A model generated the notes under the pieces. That model had not been told where the DNA came from and made no database searches. It saw only the letters and a program-made list of their open reading frames with translations. Shown here one piece after another: positions 52,945-61,138 of a DNA stretch of 64,000 nt. Position numbers and translations under genes: made by a program. The first letter of the stretch is position 1. Each line of letters begins with the position of its first letter. This DNA is from Rhodovastum sp963709085 (GTDB lineage: Bacteria > Pseudomonadota > Alphaproteobacteria > Acetobacterales > Acetobacteraceae): assembly GCA_963709085.1 (NCBI GenBank), contig CAVPVB010000007.1:1240001-1304000 (forward strand), read 5' to 3'.

Positions 52945-53432
52945 TGTCGAGGAATTTGCGTGGCGTCTCCTCCCGCACCACCGCCTCCACCACCGTCAGC
53001 GGGCACAACTCGGATGCCGCAAGCAGCGCGCCGAGGGCCACGATATTGGCGACGCGCTCGTTGCCGAGCGCGCGCGCCAGGGCAATGAACGGCAGCGGCC
53101 GCAGCACGAATCCGCCCCCCTCGGCGACACCGACCCGGGCGGCATCGGCCAGCACCAGCCCGCCGGCCCGGACCAGCGGCAGCGAGGAGGGCGCCGCGAC
53201 ATCGTCGAGCAGGACGAGAAAATCGAGTTCCGTGGCCAGCGGATAATCCACCGGGTCGGCGCCCTCGCCGACCACGATGTCGGACCGGCTGACACCGCCG
53301 CGCGAGGTCGGTTCATAGCTCTGCGACAGCGCGATCGTCCGGCCGGCCCGCAACAGCGCCGCGGCGAGAATCTTCGCCGACAGCTCGCAATCCCTGGCCG
53401 CCGCTGCCGCCGAAACGAATTTCGATGCTCAT
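52874..53432 (-). pseudogene. korC: 2-oxoacid:ferredoxin oxidoreductase gamma subunit, one frameshift
   Basis: Gamma-domain protein (pyruvate/ketoisovalerate oxidoreductase, catalytic). ATG 53432 gives 'MSIEIRFGGSGGQGL', then one extra base at about 53385-53395 ('cagggattgcgagctg') shifts to 'ELSAKILAAALLRAGRTIALSQSYEPTSRGGVSRSDIVVG' and on to the stop at 52874. Joined length about 185 residues, normal. ATG overlaps the korB-like stop (ATGA), so alpha, beta and gamma form one operon in the order A-B-C. Confidence 0.85.
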
Positions 53433-54262
53433 GGCACCATCCTGCCGGCCACTGCCGCTCGATACGCCGCCCCGTACTCAGGCCGGTCGTTGCGCACCAG
53501 CACGCCGGTGCGCGGGGCATTGGCGCGGAACGGCTGGTCGACGATGTTGCCGTAGGTGTCGGGGCGCATGCTGCCCTTCTGGCGCAGGATGATCTCCGGC
53601 GCCGAGCCGAGGTCGTTCTTGCGGCCAAATATCTCGGTGCAGTCGGAAATCACCTCGACGAAGGAGAACCCGGAATGGGCAATCGCCTCGCCGATCAGCG
53701 TCTTCAGCGCCGGCAGTTGCAGCGTCATGCCGCGCCCGACGAAGCCGGCCCCGGCGGCGGCGGCCAGCGCACAGGCATCGAAGACCGGCTCGGCGTTGCC
53801 ATACGGCGTCGTGCTGGTCAGCCGCCCCTCGCCCGTGGTCGGCGACACCTGGCCGCCGGTCATGCCGTAGATCTCGTTGTTCAGCATCAGGCAGGTCATG
53901 TTCAGGTTGCGCCGGCAGGCATGGATCAGGTGATTGCCGCCGATCGCCAGGCAGTCGCCGTCGCCGGTGATCACCACCACCTCCAGATCGGGCCGCGCCA
54001 GGGCCAGGCCGGTGGCGTAGGCGAGCGGCCTTCCATGCGTGGTATGAAACGTGTTCGCGTCGATATAGGCGCCGACCCGGCCGGAACAGCCGATGCCGCA
54101 CACCACGGCGAGCTTGTCCTTCGGAATGCCGCGCTCATGCACCGCCCAGAGCAGCGCCCGCAACGCGATGCCGTGGCCGCACCCCGGACACATGAAGTGC
54201 GGCAGCAATTCCGCGCGGAGGTACTCGCGGATGTCAAAGGCGTCGACGCTAATGGCGTCCAT
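53429..54262 (-). CDS. korB: 2-oxoacid:ferredoxin oxidoreductase beta subunit (thiamine diphosphate)
   Basis: 277 residues. [4Fe-4S] ligand motif 'FMCPGCGHGIALRAL', TPP-binding 'VVVITGDGDCLAIGGNHLIHACRRNLNMTCLMLNNEIYGMTGGQVSPTT', typical of 2-oxoglutarate or related 2-oxoacid:ferredoxin oxidoreductases. Oxidative decarboxylation to the acyl-CoA would reduce ferredoxin, the electron donor type that Hcr and benzoyl-CoA reductase need. Overlaps the alpha-subunit gene by 14 bases. Confidence 0.88.
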   Translation of the reverse strand: MDAISVDAFDIREYLRAELLPHFMCPGCGHGIALRALLWAVHERGIPKDKLAVVCGIGCSGRVGAYIDANTFHTTHGRPLAYATGLALARPDLEVVVITGDGDCLAIGGNHLIHACRRNLNMTCLMLNNEIYGMTGGQVSPTTGEGRLTSTTPYGNAEPVFDACALAAAAGAGFVGRGMTLQLPALKTLIGEAIAHSGFSFVEVISDCTEIFGRKNDLGSAPEIILRQKGSMRPDTYGNIVDQPFRANAPRTGVLVRNDRPEYGAAYRAAVAGRMVP

Positions 54263-55394
54263 GGCGGGCGCGCTCCTGAATGGTGGCCAGGATCTCGGCC
54301 GGACCGATCGGCTGGCCGGTGACGCGGGTCAGTTGCGACACCTTGCCGGGCTGCGCGCACAGCCGCTCAATCTCCAGGCTGAGCTGGCCGGCATTCATCT
54401 CGACGACCAGCACGTGCGACGCGCGGGCGGCGTGTTCGCGCAACGCCTGCTCGGGGAACGGCCACAGCGTGACCGGGCGGAACAGCCCGGCGCGCACGCC
54501 GTTCCGCCGCGCCAGCCGCACGGCGCTGCCGGCGGCACGGGCGGCGATGCCGATGCCCACCACCAGCAGCTCGGCGTCATCAGTGAACAGCGTCTCGAAG
54601 CGGTCGATCAGGTCGCGGTGCTGGTCGAATTTCCCCAGCAGCCGGTGCATGATGCGGTCCACATCGGCGGGGTTCTGGGTCGGGAAGCCGTGCTCGCCGT
54701 GGGTCAGCCCGGTGGTGTGGCAGCGATAGCCGTCGCCCGGCCGCGCCATGGCGGGAATGCCGTCGCCCGGATCGGCATACGGGAGAAAACCCTCGCGCGG
54801 GCCGGTCGCCCATTTGCGGTCCGCCCGTTCGATCGTGGCCGGATCGGGCAGCTCCACCGTCTCGACCAGATGGCCGATGGTTTCATCGTACAGAAGAATC
54901 ACCGGCGTGCGCAGGGTTTCCGCCAGATTGAAGGCACGGATGGTCTGCTCGTAGACCTCGCGCACCGAGGACGGGGCGAGAACGAGAATAGGGTGGTCAC
55001 CATGCGTGCCCCAGCGCGCCTGCATGATGTCGCCCTGCGCCGGCCGGGTCGGCAGGCCGGTGCTCGGGCCGCCGCGCATGACATTGACGATGACGCAGGG
55101 AATTTCAGTCATCGCCGCGTAGCCCAGATTTTCCTGCTTCAGCGAGAAGCCGGGGCCGCTGGTGGCGGTCATCGCCTTCACGCCACCCATCGAGGCGCCG
55201 ATCACCGCCCCCATCGAGGCGATCTCATCCTCCATCTGGATGAATACGCCGCCGACGGCGGGGAGTTCGAGCGACATGCGCTCGGCGATCTCCGAGGAGG
55301 GCGTGATCGGATAGCCGCCATAGAAGCGACATCCGGCGGCAATGGCGGCAAGCGCGCAGGCGTGGTTGCCCTGCAGATTCTGGCGGGAGTTCAT
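54249..55394 (-). CDS. korA: 2-oxoacid:ferredoxin oxidoreductase alpha subunit
   Basis: 381 residues. N-terminal 'QGNHACALAAIAAGCRFYGGYPITPSSEIAERMSLELPAVGGVFIQMEDEIASMGAVIGASMGGVKAMTATSGPGFSLKQENLGYAAMTEIPCVIVNVMRGGPSTGLPT' is the Kor-type alpha signature. Starts at ATG 55394 or the adjacent ATG 55397, 5-8 bases after the stop of the ferredoxin-containing gene. The substrate could be 2-oxoglutarate (as KorAB of Thauera) or phenylglyoxylate; sequence alone does not decide. Confidence 0.88.
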   Translation of the reverse strand: MNSRQNLQGNHACALAAIAAGCRFYGGYPITPSSEIAERMSLELPAVGGVFIQMEDEIASMGAVIGASMGGVKAMTATSGPGFSLKQENLGYAAMTEIPCVIVNVMRGGPSTGLPTRPAQGDIMQARWGTHGDHPILVLAPSSVREVYEQTIRAFNLAETLRTPVILLYDETIGHLVETVELPDPATIERADRKWATGPREGFLPYADPGDGIPAMARPGDGYRCHTTGLTHGEHGFPTQNPADVDRIMHRLLGKFDQHRDLIDRFETLFTDDAELLVVGIGIAARAAGSAVRLARRNGVRAGLFRPVTLWPFPEQALREHAARASHVLVVEMNAGQLSLEIERLCAQPGKVSQLTRVTGQPIGPAEILATIQERARHGRH

Positions 55395-55401
55395 CATGCT
55401 C

Positions 55402-56286
55402 TCACGCAACCGGTTGCGGCGTGCCGTCGAGCACGCGGACCGCGAAGTCGGGACACAGCCATTCGCACACGCGGCAGCCGGTGCAGGCGGCCGGGTTCGC
55501 CAGTTCGGCAATGCCGCGCCCATCCAGGCGCAGACAGCGTTCCGGGCACATCTTCACGCAGATGTCGCAGCCCTTGCACCAGGCCTCGGTGATTTCCAGC
55601 CGGTGGCCGCGGGCCGCCACGCTGACCCGCTCGCCGGCGGGGCGGGCGGTGTCCTCGGCCGGCCGCAGCCCGTTTTCCACCCAGTCGCGCCCGGCCTGGA
55701 ACGCCTTCAGGTTGGCGGCGACGGTGCGGGGGGAACGAAATCCTGCAGCACCGCGGTCCAGCCCTCGGCCGCGAAAGGCAGCGCGGTGGAGAGCGCCCCC
55801 AGCAGCACCGTGTTGGCGATGCGGGTGTTGCCGAGCCCGGCGGCGATGCGGGTCGCATCCAGCGCGATCCCGGTGCCGACCATTTCCAGCACGGCAGCGG
55901 GCGTCATCGGCGCGTAGCCGGACCGGCCGCCCGGCCGGCGGTCGCGAAAGGCGATCGGCGGCACGATCTGCTGGGTGTCGGCGATGAAGGTGCCGCTGTC
56001 GCGCCGCAGCGCATCGAGCCAGCGCAGCCCTTCCGACCATTCCAGCGCGACCAGGATGTCGGTCTCGCCATGCGGAATGGTCGGCGACCATACCTGCGTG
56101 CCGAAGCGGACATGGCTGAACACGCTGCCGCCGCGCTTGGCCATGCCGTGCACTTCGCTCTGCTTCACCTGCAGACCGTGATTCTGGCAGAGTGCCGCGA
56201 GGTACTTTTGAAACCATGATGACGCCTTGGCCGCCGACGCCCACGATCAGGACATTGGTCGGCGGCGGCGAGAACGTGTCGGCCAT
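55402..56286 (-). pseudogene. iorB: Indolepyruvate:ferredoxin oxidoreductase beta subunit with C-terminal 2x[4Fe-4S] ferredoxin, two frameshifts
   Basis: ATG 56286 opens 'TNVLIVGVGGQGVIMVSK'; near 56205 ('caaaagtacctc') the true frame moves to 'YLAALCQNHGLQVKQSEVHGMAKRGGSVFSHVRFGTQVWSPTIPHGETDILVALEWSEGLRWLD', and near 55732 (a G7 run) back to 'TVAANLKAFQAGRDWVENGL'. That completes an IorB of about 195 residues. The same frame then runs without a stop into a ferredoxin, 'WCKGCDICVKMCPERCL' and 'ACTGCRVCEWLCPDFAV', about 85 residues. Either a genuine fusion or a separate ferredoxin with an internal start. It ends 5-8 bases before korA and starts 19 bases after iorA. Confidence 0.8.
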
Positions 56287-56304
56287 CGCGTCGAAGAACT
56301 CCTT

Positions 56305-58231
56305 CTATCCGGCCGACACGACCGGGCGAATGCAATCCGACGGGCAGCTCTGCGCGCAGATGGAACAGCCGATGCACAACTCGGCGTCGATCTGCACCTT
56401 GTGGCGGCCCTCGAAGGTTGCGTCGTTCCAGCCGAGCGCGGGGCAGCCCAGGTTCATGCAGGACTGGCAGGCGGTGCAGGCATCCAGCGCCACCGCGAAG
56501 GCCGGTCCCTTGATGCGGACCGGATCGAGCACGCAGGGCCGGTCGGAAATCACCACCGACACGCCCTTGAAGGCGACCGCCTCGCGGAAGGTCTGGTACA
56601 TGCTGCCGACATCGTAGGAATCGATGCGACGTACCCACGTCACCCCGCAGGCCCGCACCATCTGCTCGAAATCAATGCGCTTGGTGCCCTCGCCGCGCAG
56701 CGTGCGGCCGGTGCCGGCATGGTCCTGGCCGCCGGTCATCGCGGTGATGTGGTTATCCAGAACAATCACGGTGATGTTGGCGTTGTTGTAGACGGCGTCG
56801 ATCAACGGCGGAATGCCGGCATGCAGGAACGTGGAATCGCCGATGGTGGCGATGATCGGCTTTTCCTCCGTGCCGGCCTTGGCGATGCCAACGGCGTTGG
56901 CGATGCTCGACCCCATCGACACGCAGGTATCGACCGAGCGCAGCGGCTCGATCGCCGCCAGCGTGTAGCAGCCGATATCGCCGGCCACGCGAGCGTTCAG
57001 AGCCCGGATGGCCATGTAGCTCATGGTATGCGGGCAGCCCGGGCAGAGCACCGGCGGCCGTGGCGTTGCCTGCACCGGCCAGGGCGCCGGCCTGGCCTGC
57101 GCCGCCAGCACGCCGGCGCGCTCGAACCCTGCGCGCACCGATTCGGGCGAGAATTCGCCGACGCGGGAGAAAAATTCCTTACCGTCAACGGCAATACCGG
57201 CGGCGCGGATTTCCGTCTCGATCGCCGGCTCCAGCTCCTCGACCACGAACACCCGGTCCACCGTGCGGCAGAACGCATCGATCAGCCCGAGCGGCAGCGG
57301 ATACGAAATGGCCAGTTTCAGCACGCTCGCGGTCGGAAAAATCTCTTTCACGTAGGCATAGGGCGTGCCGGCGGTGATCACGCCAACCGCAGGATCGCCT
57401 TTTTCCCAGCGATTCAGCGGGTTTTCCTCGAAATACGCGGCAAGCTTCTGCTCGCGTTCGATCAGCCGCGGATGCCGCGCGCGGGCATGCGCGGGGATCA
57501 TCACGTTCTTCCTGGTATCCTCGAGGAACGGCCGCACCGGCGGCACCTCGCGCGATCCGAGCCGCACCACGCTGCGCGTATGCGACAGCCGCGTCGTGCT
57601 GCGGATGATCACCGGCGTGTCGAAACGCTCGCTCAGGCTCGAAAGCCGCGCGGGTGAACTCCAGCGCCTCCTGCGCATCCGACGGCTCCAGACACGGCAC
57701 CATGGCCAGCCGGCAGAACAGCCTTGTGTCCTGTTCGTTCTGCGAGCTGTGGATGCCGGGGTCGTCGCACACCACGATGACCAGGCCGCCATTCACCCCG
57801 ATATAGGTCAGCGACATCAGCGCATCGGCGGCGACGTTCAGGCCGACATGCTTCATCGACGCGATCGTCCGCACGCCGGCGAACGAGGCGCCGATGGCGA
57901 CATCCAGCGCCACTTTTTCATTCGTTGACCACTGGGCCTGGAGGTCCTCCGCAGGATATCGGGCGAGACTTTCCAGAATCTCGGTACTCGGTGTACCCGG
58001 ATATGCTGTTGCCACCCGCACACCGGCTTCCCAGGCGCCGCGGGCAATGGCCTCGTTGCCGGTCAGTGGTCGTGCCCCGGCGGCAACATCATCGGTTGCC
58101 GCAGCGCGGTTCTTTGGTTTCGATATGGCGGTCAAGACTCTTCGATCCTGTCCGATGCTGCGGTTTGCCTCAACGACCGAGGCTATATCAGGTGTGTTGA
58201 GGGCTGACGAGGAAGCTTCGGCGGCCGCCAC
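56305..58231 (-). pseudogene. iorA: Indolepyruvate:ferredoxin oxidoreductase alpha subunit, one frameshift
   Basis: Arylpyruvate:ferredoxin oxidoreductase alpha subunit. First part: 'LTGNEAIARGAWEAGVRVATAYPGTPSTEILESLARY', 'STNEKVALDVAIGASFAGVRTIASMKHVGLNVAADALMSLTYIGVNGGLVIVVCDDPGIHSSQNEQDTR'. Near 57645-57655 ('ttcgagcctgagc') one extra base shifts to 'LSERFDTPVIIRSTTRLSHTRSVV', then TPP region 'CPGCPHTMSYMAI', 'IATIGDSTFLHAGIPPLIDAVYNNANITVIVLDN' and C-terminal ferredoxin 'CTACQSCMNLGCPAL', 'CIGCSICAQSCPSDCI'. Joined about 641 residues. Converts indole- or phenylpyruvate to arylacetyl-CoA, fitting the adjacent phenylacetate-CoA ligase. The GTG start 58231 is uncertain. Confidence 0.85.
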
Positions 58232-58276
58232 GTCAGGAACAGGCGCCGCCCGGCACCCTGTTCCCCAGGATGCGTG

Positions 58277-59613
58277 TCAGTCTTTCGGCCGCATGTCGAT
58301 GATCCGCTTCGCCTTGCCGACCGATCGCTCGACCTCGCCGACATCGACGATGCGCACCCGCACGGTCACGCCGACATAGGCCTTGACCGCATGAGCCAAT
58401 CTCACGGCACAGGCCTGCCTTGCGCGATCATCATGCGCATCCGGTTCCGGCCGGGCCTCGACAACAACGTCAAGCGTGTCCAGGTGCTCGCGCCGGTAGA
58501 CCTCCAGCACATAATGCGGCGACAGCATCCGCTCCTTCAGGATCAGTTCCTCGATCTGGCTCGGGAACACGTTCACGCCGCGAATGATCAGCATGTCGTC
58601 GGTGCGGCCCGAGATTTTTTCCATCCGCCGCATGCTGCGGGTGGAGCCGGGCAGCAGGCGCGTCAGGTCGCGGGTGCGGTAGCGGATGACCGGCATCGCC
58701 TCCTTCGTGAGGGAGGTCAGCACCAGTTCGCCGGGCTCGCCGTCGGCGACCGGTGCGCCGGTGGCCGGATCGATTATCTCCGGATAGAAATGGTCTTCCC
58801 AGAGATGCAGCCCGTCCTTGCTCTCGATGCACTCGCAGGCGACGCCGGGACCGATGATCTCCGACAGCCCGTAGATATCGAGCGCGCTCATGTCGAAGCG
58901 CGCCTCGATCTCGTGGCGCATCGCCGCGGTCCATGGCTCGGCGCCGTGCATGCCGATGCGCAACGAGCAGCGCCGCGGGTCGAGCCCCTCGCGCTCGAAC
59001 TCGTCGCCGATCGCCAGCATGTAGGACGGCGTGACCATGATGAGGTCGGGCCGGAAATCGTTGATAAGCTGCACCTGGCGGGCCGTCTGGCCGCCCGACA
59101 TGGGGATCACCGTGCAGCCCAGCCGCTCGGCGCCGTAATGGGCGCCGAGGCCACCGGTGAACAGGCCGTAGCCATAGGCGACATGGATGATATCGCCCGG
59201 CCGCCCGCCGGCGGCGCGTATCGAGCGCGCCATCACCTCGGCCCAGGTGTCGATGTCGCCCTTCGTGTAGCCGACCACGGTCGGCTTGCCGGTGGTGCCG
59301 GAGGAGGCGTGAATGCGCACCACCTGCTCGCGCGGCACCGCGAACATGCCGAACGGGTAGTTGGCGCGCAAATCATCCTTGCTGGTGAAGGGGAATTTGT
59401 GGAGATCGTGCAGGCTGTGCAGATCGTCCGGATGCACCGCCAGCTGCTCGAAGGCGCGGCGGTAATGATCGATGTTGTTGTAGGCGTGGCGCAGCGTCGA
59501 CTTCAGGCGCGCGAACTGCAACGCGGCGATCTCGTCGCGGCTGGCGACCTCGATCGGGTCGAGCAGCGGGGCGCGCTGGGTCAGGAGCTGCGATTTTCGT
59601 CCTCGTGTTGCAT
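58277..59613 (-). pseudogene. paaK: Phenylacetate-CoA ligase, frame break near the N-terminus
   Basis: PaaK activates phenylacetate to phenylacetyl-CoA. From about 59580 the frame is fully conserved: 'LLDPIEVASRDEIAALQFARLKSTLRHAYNNIDHYRRAFEQLAVHPDDL', 'PFTSKDDLRANYPFGMFAVPREQVVRIHASSGTTGKPTVVGYTKGDIDTWAEVMARSIRAAGGRPGD', 'YGLSEIIGPGVACE', 'FYPEIIDP', 'VNVFPSQIEELI'. The first 10 codons (ATG 59613, MQHEDENRSS) run into TGA and lie in another frame, so two gained bases or one lost base near 59583 are needed, or initiation at CTG in 'ctcctgacc'. About 440 residues, normal. Gene order with iorA suggests joint use in aromatic amino acid or phenylacetate breakdown. Confidence 0.85.
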
Positions 59614-59803
59614 CTGCCGGCGGCCGTCTTGCCCGGATCGGCGGGCCTTGCGGTAACCGGACTGCAACGTCCTACTCCGCGCAGCCTCCGGCGCCAATCA
59701 GGAGAGCCATGCAACAGGAACATCCCGGCGGCCAACGCGTGTTCCTGGCCCCACGGGGACCGGGCAGCACGCCGGCAGCCGCCCTCACCGCCCGGTTTGT
59801 GTC
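59614..59803. other. Intergenic spacer upstream of paaK
   Basis: 190 bases between the paaK start and the stop of the proline-rich protein gene. I see no promoter or operator that stands out. Confidence 0.4.
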
Positions 59804-60160
59804 CTACCAGCCATAGTAAGCCGGTGCCGGCGCGTAGACCACCCGCGGCGGCGGCGCGTACATCACCGGCGGCGCATAAACCACCTGCGGCGGCGGTGCG
59901 TAAACCATCTGCGGCGGCGGCGCGTACATCACCGGCGGCGGCGCGACAACCACGGGCGGCGCCAGCACACCGGCAACCACCGCCCCGACGCCCAGTCCGA
60001 CCACTGCCCCGGCAATGACCGGCGCGACGCCAATACCGCCGTGGTGGGGATACCCATAATGCGGACCATAGCCGTGGCCACGCCAGTCGGCATGCGCGGC
60101 CGGCGCCATCAGCAGGGTGGCCGCCGCGGGGACTGCGAGCAGGACGGTACGGAGACGCAT
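59804..60160 (-). CDS. Exported Pro/Tyr-rich repeat protein
   Basis: 118 residues: signal peptide 'MRLRTVLLAVPAAATLLMAPAAHA', a His/Tyr/Gly-rich stretch, a short glycine-rich hydrophobic segment ('VIAGAVVGLGVGAVVAGVLA') and a tail of repeats 'VVYAPPP', 'MYAPPP' ending 'APAYYGW'. Similar glycine-zipper plus YAPPP proteins occur as outer-membrane or periplasmic proteins of unknown role in alphaproteobacteria. Start ATG 60160 has 'aaggac' 8 bases upstream. The repeat count may vary between strains because the DNA is repetitive ('catcaccggcggcg'). Confidence 0.7.
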   Translation of the reverse strand: MRLRTVLLAVPAAATLLMAPAAHADWRGHGYGPHYGYPHHGGIGVAPVIAGAVVGLGVGAVVAGVLAPPVVVAPPPVMYAPPPQMVYAPPPQVVYAPPVMYAPPPRVVYAPAPAYYGW

Positions 60161-60292
60161 GGCAGGTGTCCTTCTGGGCTCGGCCGGGAAGATCCCGCCC
60201 GATGCAACGGAGTCAACGACCACTCTGTGGCAACTTCCGGGCAGTTACGTTGCCGCGTGTCTCAACCTTGGGTCGCACCGGCACGATCGTGG

Positions 60293-60844
60293 TCAGGTCG
60301 ATTCCCCGAGCGCGCGGCGCCGCAGCATCTGCAGCCTCTCCTGACCATCCGGCGTGCGCGGGTCGAGTTCCAGTACCTTCTGCCAGGCGGCCAGCGCGCC
60401 CTTCCAGTCCGCCTGCGCCTCGGCGATGTGCGACAGGGTCTGCAGGGCGACGAAATTGCGCGGCTCGCGCTGCAGCGTTGCCTGAATGTCACGGATGGCA
60501 CCGGCATAGTTGCCGGCATGGAATTTGGTCAGCGCCCGGCGCAGCCAGGCCTCGGCGTAATCGGGGGCCAGTACCAGCGCATCGTCCAGCGCATCGAGCG
60601 CGCCATCGGTGTCGCCATCCTCCAGGTCACGGGAACCCTCGTTCAGCAGCAGCACCACCGCGGGGGAACCGGCCTGTTGCCAGAGCTGGCGAATCTTCGC
60701 CTCCAGCGCAGCGGCCGCCGCCTCGCTCGGCGCGGCCTTCAGGGCGGCGAAAAGCTGGTCCAGTTCGGCGCGGCGCGGCGCCGGACCTTGCTGGGCCAGC
60801 GCGGGCCCGGACACGATCAGCAGGAGCAGAAGAAACAGACGCAT
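60293..60844 (-). CDS. Periplasmic TPR-repeat protein
   Basis: 183 residues: signal peptide 'MRLFLLLLLIVSGPALAQ', then helical repeats of tetratricopeptide type ('LNEGSRDLEDGDTDGALDALDDALVLAPDYAEAWLRRALTKFHAGNYAGAIRDIQATLQREPRNFVALQTLSHIAEAQADWKGALAAWQKVLELDP'). Such proteins act as adaptors in the envelope; a partner cannot be named. It is 132 bases from the YAPPP-repeat gene, same direction. Confidence 0.8.
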   Translation of the reverse strand: MRLFLLLLLIVSGPALAQQGPAPRRAELDQLFAALKAAPSEAAAAALEAKIRQLWQQAGSPAVVLLLNEGSRDLEDGDTDGALDALDDALVLAPDYAEAWLRRALTKFHAGNYAGAIRDIQATLQREPRNFVALQTLSHIAEAQADWKGALAAWQKVLELDPRTPDGQERLQMLRRRALGEST

Positions 60845-60885
60845 GCGGAAAGGGTGGTCGCTCGCCGGCCCGGCCGCAAGTCAGG

Positions 60886-61138
60886 CTGGGCAATGGGGTG
60901 AAGGAAGGCCAGGGCTCTGCCCTGGACCCGCCGTCGCGCGCAGCGCGCCTTCGGCGCGACGGCCGAGAGGCCCCTGAACCCCATCACTTAAAGGGTCTTG
61001 GGAAGAGGGGGGTGAGGAGGGGCCGCGGCATCTCCTCACCCCCCTCTTCCCAAGACCCTATAAACGAATGGGTTCTAAGGGCTCCGCCCTTAGCGGGTCC
61101 AGGGCAGAGCCCTGGCCTTCCTTCACCCCATTGCCCAG
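60886..61138. repeat. Nested palindromic repeat unit between glcF and the TPR gene
   Basis: Outer arms of 44 bases (60886-60929 and 61095-61138) are exact inverted copies and contain the palindrome CCAGGGCTCTGCCCTGG; inner arms of 28 bases (60992-61019 and 61032-61059) are also exact. The whole block is GC-rich and could fold into a cruciform and stop transcription from both sides. The last 27 codons of glcF lie in it. Related 'ccaggg..tggaccc' sequence occurs at 11.25 kb, which suggests a dispersed repeat family in this genome. Confidence 0.85.
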
